NCBI GenBank assembly: GCA_023664385.1
Contig: JAMPFU010000008.1
Span: forward strand, 1-64,000
Direction: 5' to 3'
Source of the DNA: Clostridium sp.
Lineage (GTDB): Bacteria > Bacillota > Clostridia > Lachnospirales > Lachnospiraceae
Length of the DNA stretch: 64,000 nt
Below are positions 61,837 through 64,000 of this stretch, one piece after another. Position numbers and translations under genes: made by a program. The first letter of the stretch is position 1, and each line of letters begins with the position of its first letter. A model generated the notes under the pieces. That model had not been told where the DNA came from. It was given only the letters and a program-made list of their open reading frames with translations, and made no database searches.

Positions 61837-63195
61837 ATGAGTAAAGAGATAAATGGTTATCCCCAAATTAGCATATTTAAAAACTATGATAAGGATAGTT
61901 ATTTAAATACAGCATTGGATGTTTCAAAATGGCTGGACGCAAATACAGTTGAAAAGGAATATGGAAAAGCATGGAAAATTAGTAGTGGTGCAGGTAATAG
62001 TGGCGGCGATGATTTGGCAGAAAAAATGACAGACCGTAGTATTTATTCAGGAGCTGCCGGGGTTGGATACTTTTACATACAGTTGTATGAGGCAACAGGA
62101 AATAAAGGATTTCTTGAACAGGCAATTGCTGCAGGCGAGTATCTCCTAAACACATTTACCGAAGAGCTTGGAAAGAAGCCTGGAATACATGGCGGTCTTG
62201 CAGGTGAGGGATTATTTGCAGAGCTTTTATATGAAAAGACCAAAGATATCAAATATCGTGAGTATGCCATAAAGGCAGGAGATACGATATTTGAACAGGC
62301 GACTAGGAAAGATGACCATTTTGAGTGGGGTGGAATTCCTGATTATATGGGGGATGGAAGCATCGTAGCCTATTGGCTATATCTATATAAGCTTACGAAG
62401 GAAGAAAAATATGTGGAATTTGCGAAAGAATATCTGGACTATATCATTTCTTTTCATACAAAGAAAGAAGATGGAACTGTATTTTGGCGATTCTTTGATA
62501 TACATGATTATTTTCCAGAGCTTCCGTCAGGTGGCATTTTGCCGAATTTTGCACATGGAACAGCTGGCATTGTGTATTTACTTACAAAATATTATGAAGC
62601 GACAGAAGATAGGGAATATCTGGAGTTAGCAGAGAATGGTTTTGCCTTTCTTAAAAATATAGCGATTAACAACGGAGATTCTTCTATAGTTCCATATCTC
62701 TATTTGGAAAATGCAAAAGAACCCTTTGATGTATTTTATCTTAGCTTGTGTCATGGTCCGGTAGGAGATGGCATCGTTGCAAAGGAGCTTTATAAGGCGA
62801 CAGGAAATGAAGAATATTTGAAGTTTTATAAACGACTAACAAATGCATTGGAGGACGCAGGCGTAACCTACAAGCGGTCGAAGGGACTTTGGAATGATTG
62901 TATATGCTGTGGCAGTTCCGGAATATTCTTACATTTTATCGATGGATATAAGCTTACCAAAGAAGCTAGGTATCGGGAATTGGCTACACAGATTGCAGAT
63001 AAATTAATTGGCGATGCATATAAGAATGATGAGGGAACACGTTGGTATAATGCTTGGACAAGAGTTATGCCTTGGAATGTGGATGCACATATTGGTCTTT
63101 ATATGGGAAGCGCAGGTGCGGCAAGTGCATTGATTTCGTTGTATGGAGTCTTAGAAGGAAAAGAAATCACACAAATATTTGAATTTTTAGATTAA
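61837..63195 (+). CDS. Stand-alone LanC-like protein
   Basis: A 452-residue alpha/alpha-barrel protein with repeated GxxG loops of the LanC family: SGAAGVGYFYI (71), GGLAGEGLFAEL (119), HGTAGIVYLL (240), CHGPVGDGIV (305), CCGSSGIFLH (357) and GSAGAASALI (424). His240 fits the LanC active-site His. Cys305 and Cys357/358 fit the zinc-ligand cysteines, but the usual Cys-His pair of the last site reads Cys-Cys here. LanC enzymes add Cys thiols to dehydroamino acids. No LanB or precursor peptide is seen. The strong AGGAGG site and the next gene (a cysteine-synthase-like protein, 33 bp downstream) suggest a two-gene operon in thiol metabolism. The reaction is unknown. Confidence 0.85.
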   Translation: MSKEINGYPQISIFKNYDKDSYLNTALDVSKWLDANTVEKEYGKAWKISSGAGNSGGDDLAEKMTDRSIYSGAAGVGYFYIQLYEATGNKGFLEQAIAAGEYLLNTFTEELGKKPGIHGGLAGEGLFAELLYEKTKDIKYREYAIKAGDTIFEQATRKDDHFEWGGIPDYMGDGSIVAYWLYLYKLTKEEKYVEFAKEYLDYIISFHTKKEDGTVFWRFFDIHDYFPELPSGGILPNFAHGTAGIVYLLTKYYEATEDREYLELAENGFAFLKNIAINNGDSSIVPYLYLENAKEPFDVFYLSLCHGPVGDGIVAKELYKATGNEEYLKFYKRLTNALEDAGVTYKRSKGLWNDCICCGSSGIFLHFIDGYKLTKEARYRELATQIADKLIGDAYKNDEGTRWYNAWTRVMPWNVDAHIGLYMGSAGAASALISLYGVLEGKEITQIFEFLD

Positions 63196-63228
63196 TAGAA
63201 ATAAGTACATATTTAGGAGGAAACAAAA

Positions 63229-64000
63229 ATGGCAAATATTTATAAAAGTATTACAGAGCTGGTAGGACATACACCTCTTTTAGAGTTTGTCAACTTAGAA
63301 AAGAAGAATAATTTGAAAGCACATATTTTAGGTAAGCTTGAGTATTTTAATCCATCAGGCAGTGTAAAGGATAGAGCTGCATTATTAATGTTACAGGCGG
63401 CGGAGGAATCTGGAGAATTAAAGCCGGGACAGACCGTTGTTGAAACAACAAGTGGAAATACAGGAATTGCGCTTGCGGCTTTTTGTGCTGCAACAGGTCA
63501 TCCGCTTATTATCTATATGGAGCCTGGTTGTACACCAGAGAGAATTCAGATCATGAAGGCATATGGAACTGATGTGAAGGAGTGTTTTGATGTTCCTGGT
63601 GCAAAGGAGGTTGTGGCTGAGTTTGGATTTCACCCGGTTAAGATTATGGAGTGTGTCGCAAAATATGCTAAGGAAAAGGATTATTACTATGTACAGCAGT
63701 TATTTAATGAAAATAATCCACTTGCACATTATAAAACTACAGGTCCGGAGCTTGTAGAGGATACAGATGGAAAAATTGACATCGCAGTAATGCTTGTGGG
63801 TACAGCGGGAACCTTGGCTGGTGTTGGAAGCTACCTCCAGGAACATATACATGGAGTTAAGATAGTTGGAGTTCAGCCTACCCCGGATTCACTTTCGTTT
63901 GTGCCGGATGCGAAAGCCAAAATTGATGGCGTAGTCATATTTGATAAGCCTGAAGGATGTACACATCCATTTGTTGTCAGAAGAAATTTCAAGTATGATG
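63229..64000 (+). CDS. Divergent cysteine-synthase-like PLP enzyme (partial, runs off window)
   Basis: An open frame of 257 codons to the window end. It starts MANIYKSITELVGHTPLLEF after AGGAGG. The PLP Lys is in NPSGSVKDRAA and the substrate loop is TTSGNTGIALA, as in CysK/CysM. The phosphate loop reads GTAGTLAGVG rather than GTGGT. The region after it (TPDSLSFVPDAK) differs from the conserved GIGAGFIP segment of O-acetylserine sulfhydrylase. It is therefore a beta-replacing PLP enzyme with probably changed substrate use. It lies 33 bp after the LanC-like gene. The 3' end is not in the window. Confidence 0.85.
   Translation, partial: MANIYKSITELVGHTPLLEFVNLEKKNNLKAHILGKLEYFNPSGSVKDRAALLMLQAAEESGELKPGQTVVETTSGNTGIALAAFCAATGHPLIIYMEPGCTPERIQIMKAYGTDVKECFDVPGAKEVVAEFGFHPVKIMECVAKYAKEKDYYYVQQLFNENNPLAHYKTTGPELVEDTDGKIDIAVMLVGTAGTLAGVGSYLQEHIHGVKIVGVQPTPDSLSFVPDAKAKIDGVVIFDKPEGCTHPFVVRRNFKYD

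Overview
The window is chromosomal DNA from a low-GC, Gram-positive anaerobe of the Clostridia, most likely a motile Lachnospiraceae member. The evidence is the ylxM-ffh-rpsP-khpA-rimM-trmD order, strong AGGAGG ribosome sites, DnaE, MutS2, YhaM, TepA and LarE of Firmicutes type, a CheV protein, a GH94 cello-oligosaccharide phosphorylase, formate-tetrahydrofolate ligase and the [FeFe]-hydrogenase maturase HydE. The species cannot be named from this sequence. No rRNA, tRNA, CRISPR array, complete IS or prophage was found.

Layout. 0-7.1 kb: a SpoIID-like/peptidoglycan-binding protein on the minus strand, two small genes, then the SRP/ribosome-maturation operon and a lipoprotein. A pair of about 150-bp MITE-like elements in opposite orientation brackets this block. 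7.1-18.8 kb: a membrane protein, a two-component system, a lipoprotein, CheV, ArgD, an M18 aminopeptidase and a 1421-residue hybrid sensor whose H-box histidine is Asn. 18.8-25 kb: chorismate synthase, a patatin-like lipase, PlsC, S15, a fused AroE-AroK and a coiled-coil repeat protein. A mosaic of composite palindromic repeats flanks aroE-aroK on both sides. 25-35.5 kb: PNPase, a GH94 phosphorylase, TepA, FtsK/SpoIIIE and Fhs. 35.5-38.4 kb: a more AT-rich patch of small hypothetical genes, then a sugar-epimerase-like SDR. 38.4-50.2 kb: ApbE, nicotinamidase, a DUF5662-like protein, DnaE, an rRNA/tRNA 2'-O-methyltransferase, an SSB-like protein, a lysine riboswitch with dapA-dapB, CoaX and a Dus enzyme. 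50.2-56.5 kb (minus strand): an AP2-like protein, an 826-bp gene-free stretch holding a 458-bp imperfect palindrome, and the operon mutS2-response regulator-histidine kinase. 56.7-64 kb: YhaM, an RlmD/RumA-type methyltransferase carrying an internal tandem-repeat insert, LarE, HydE, the C-terminal scar of an SDR gene, a stand-alone LanC-like protein and a divergent cysteine-synthase-like gene that runs off the end.

How it fits together. Most genes are housekeeping: protein targeting, ribosome maturation, RNA decay, DNA replication and segregation, and synthesis of aromatic amino acids, lysine/diaminopimelate and arginine. Two-component and chemotaxis genes add sensing. The parts most worth attention are non-coding (MITE pair, giant palindrome, composite repeats around aroE-aroK, a hairpin at the 5' end of the pnp transcript) and the right-hand end. 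There, cofactor and sulfur enzymes (LarE, HydE) lie next to an SDR deletion scar and a LanC-like/CysK-like pair that may act together in thiol chemistry.
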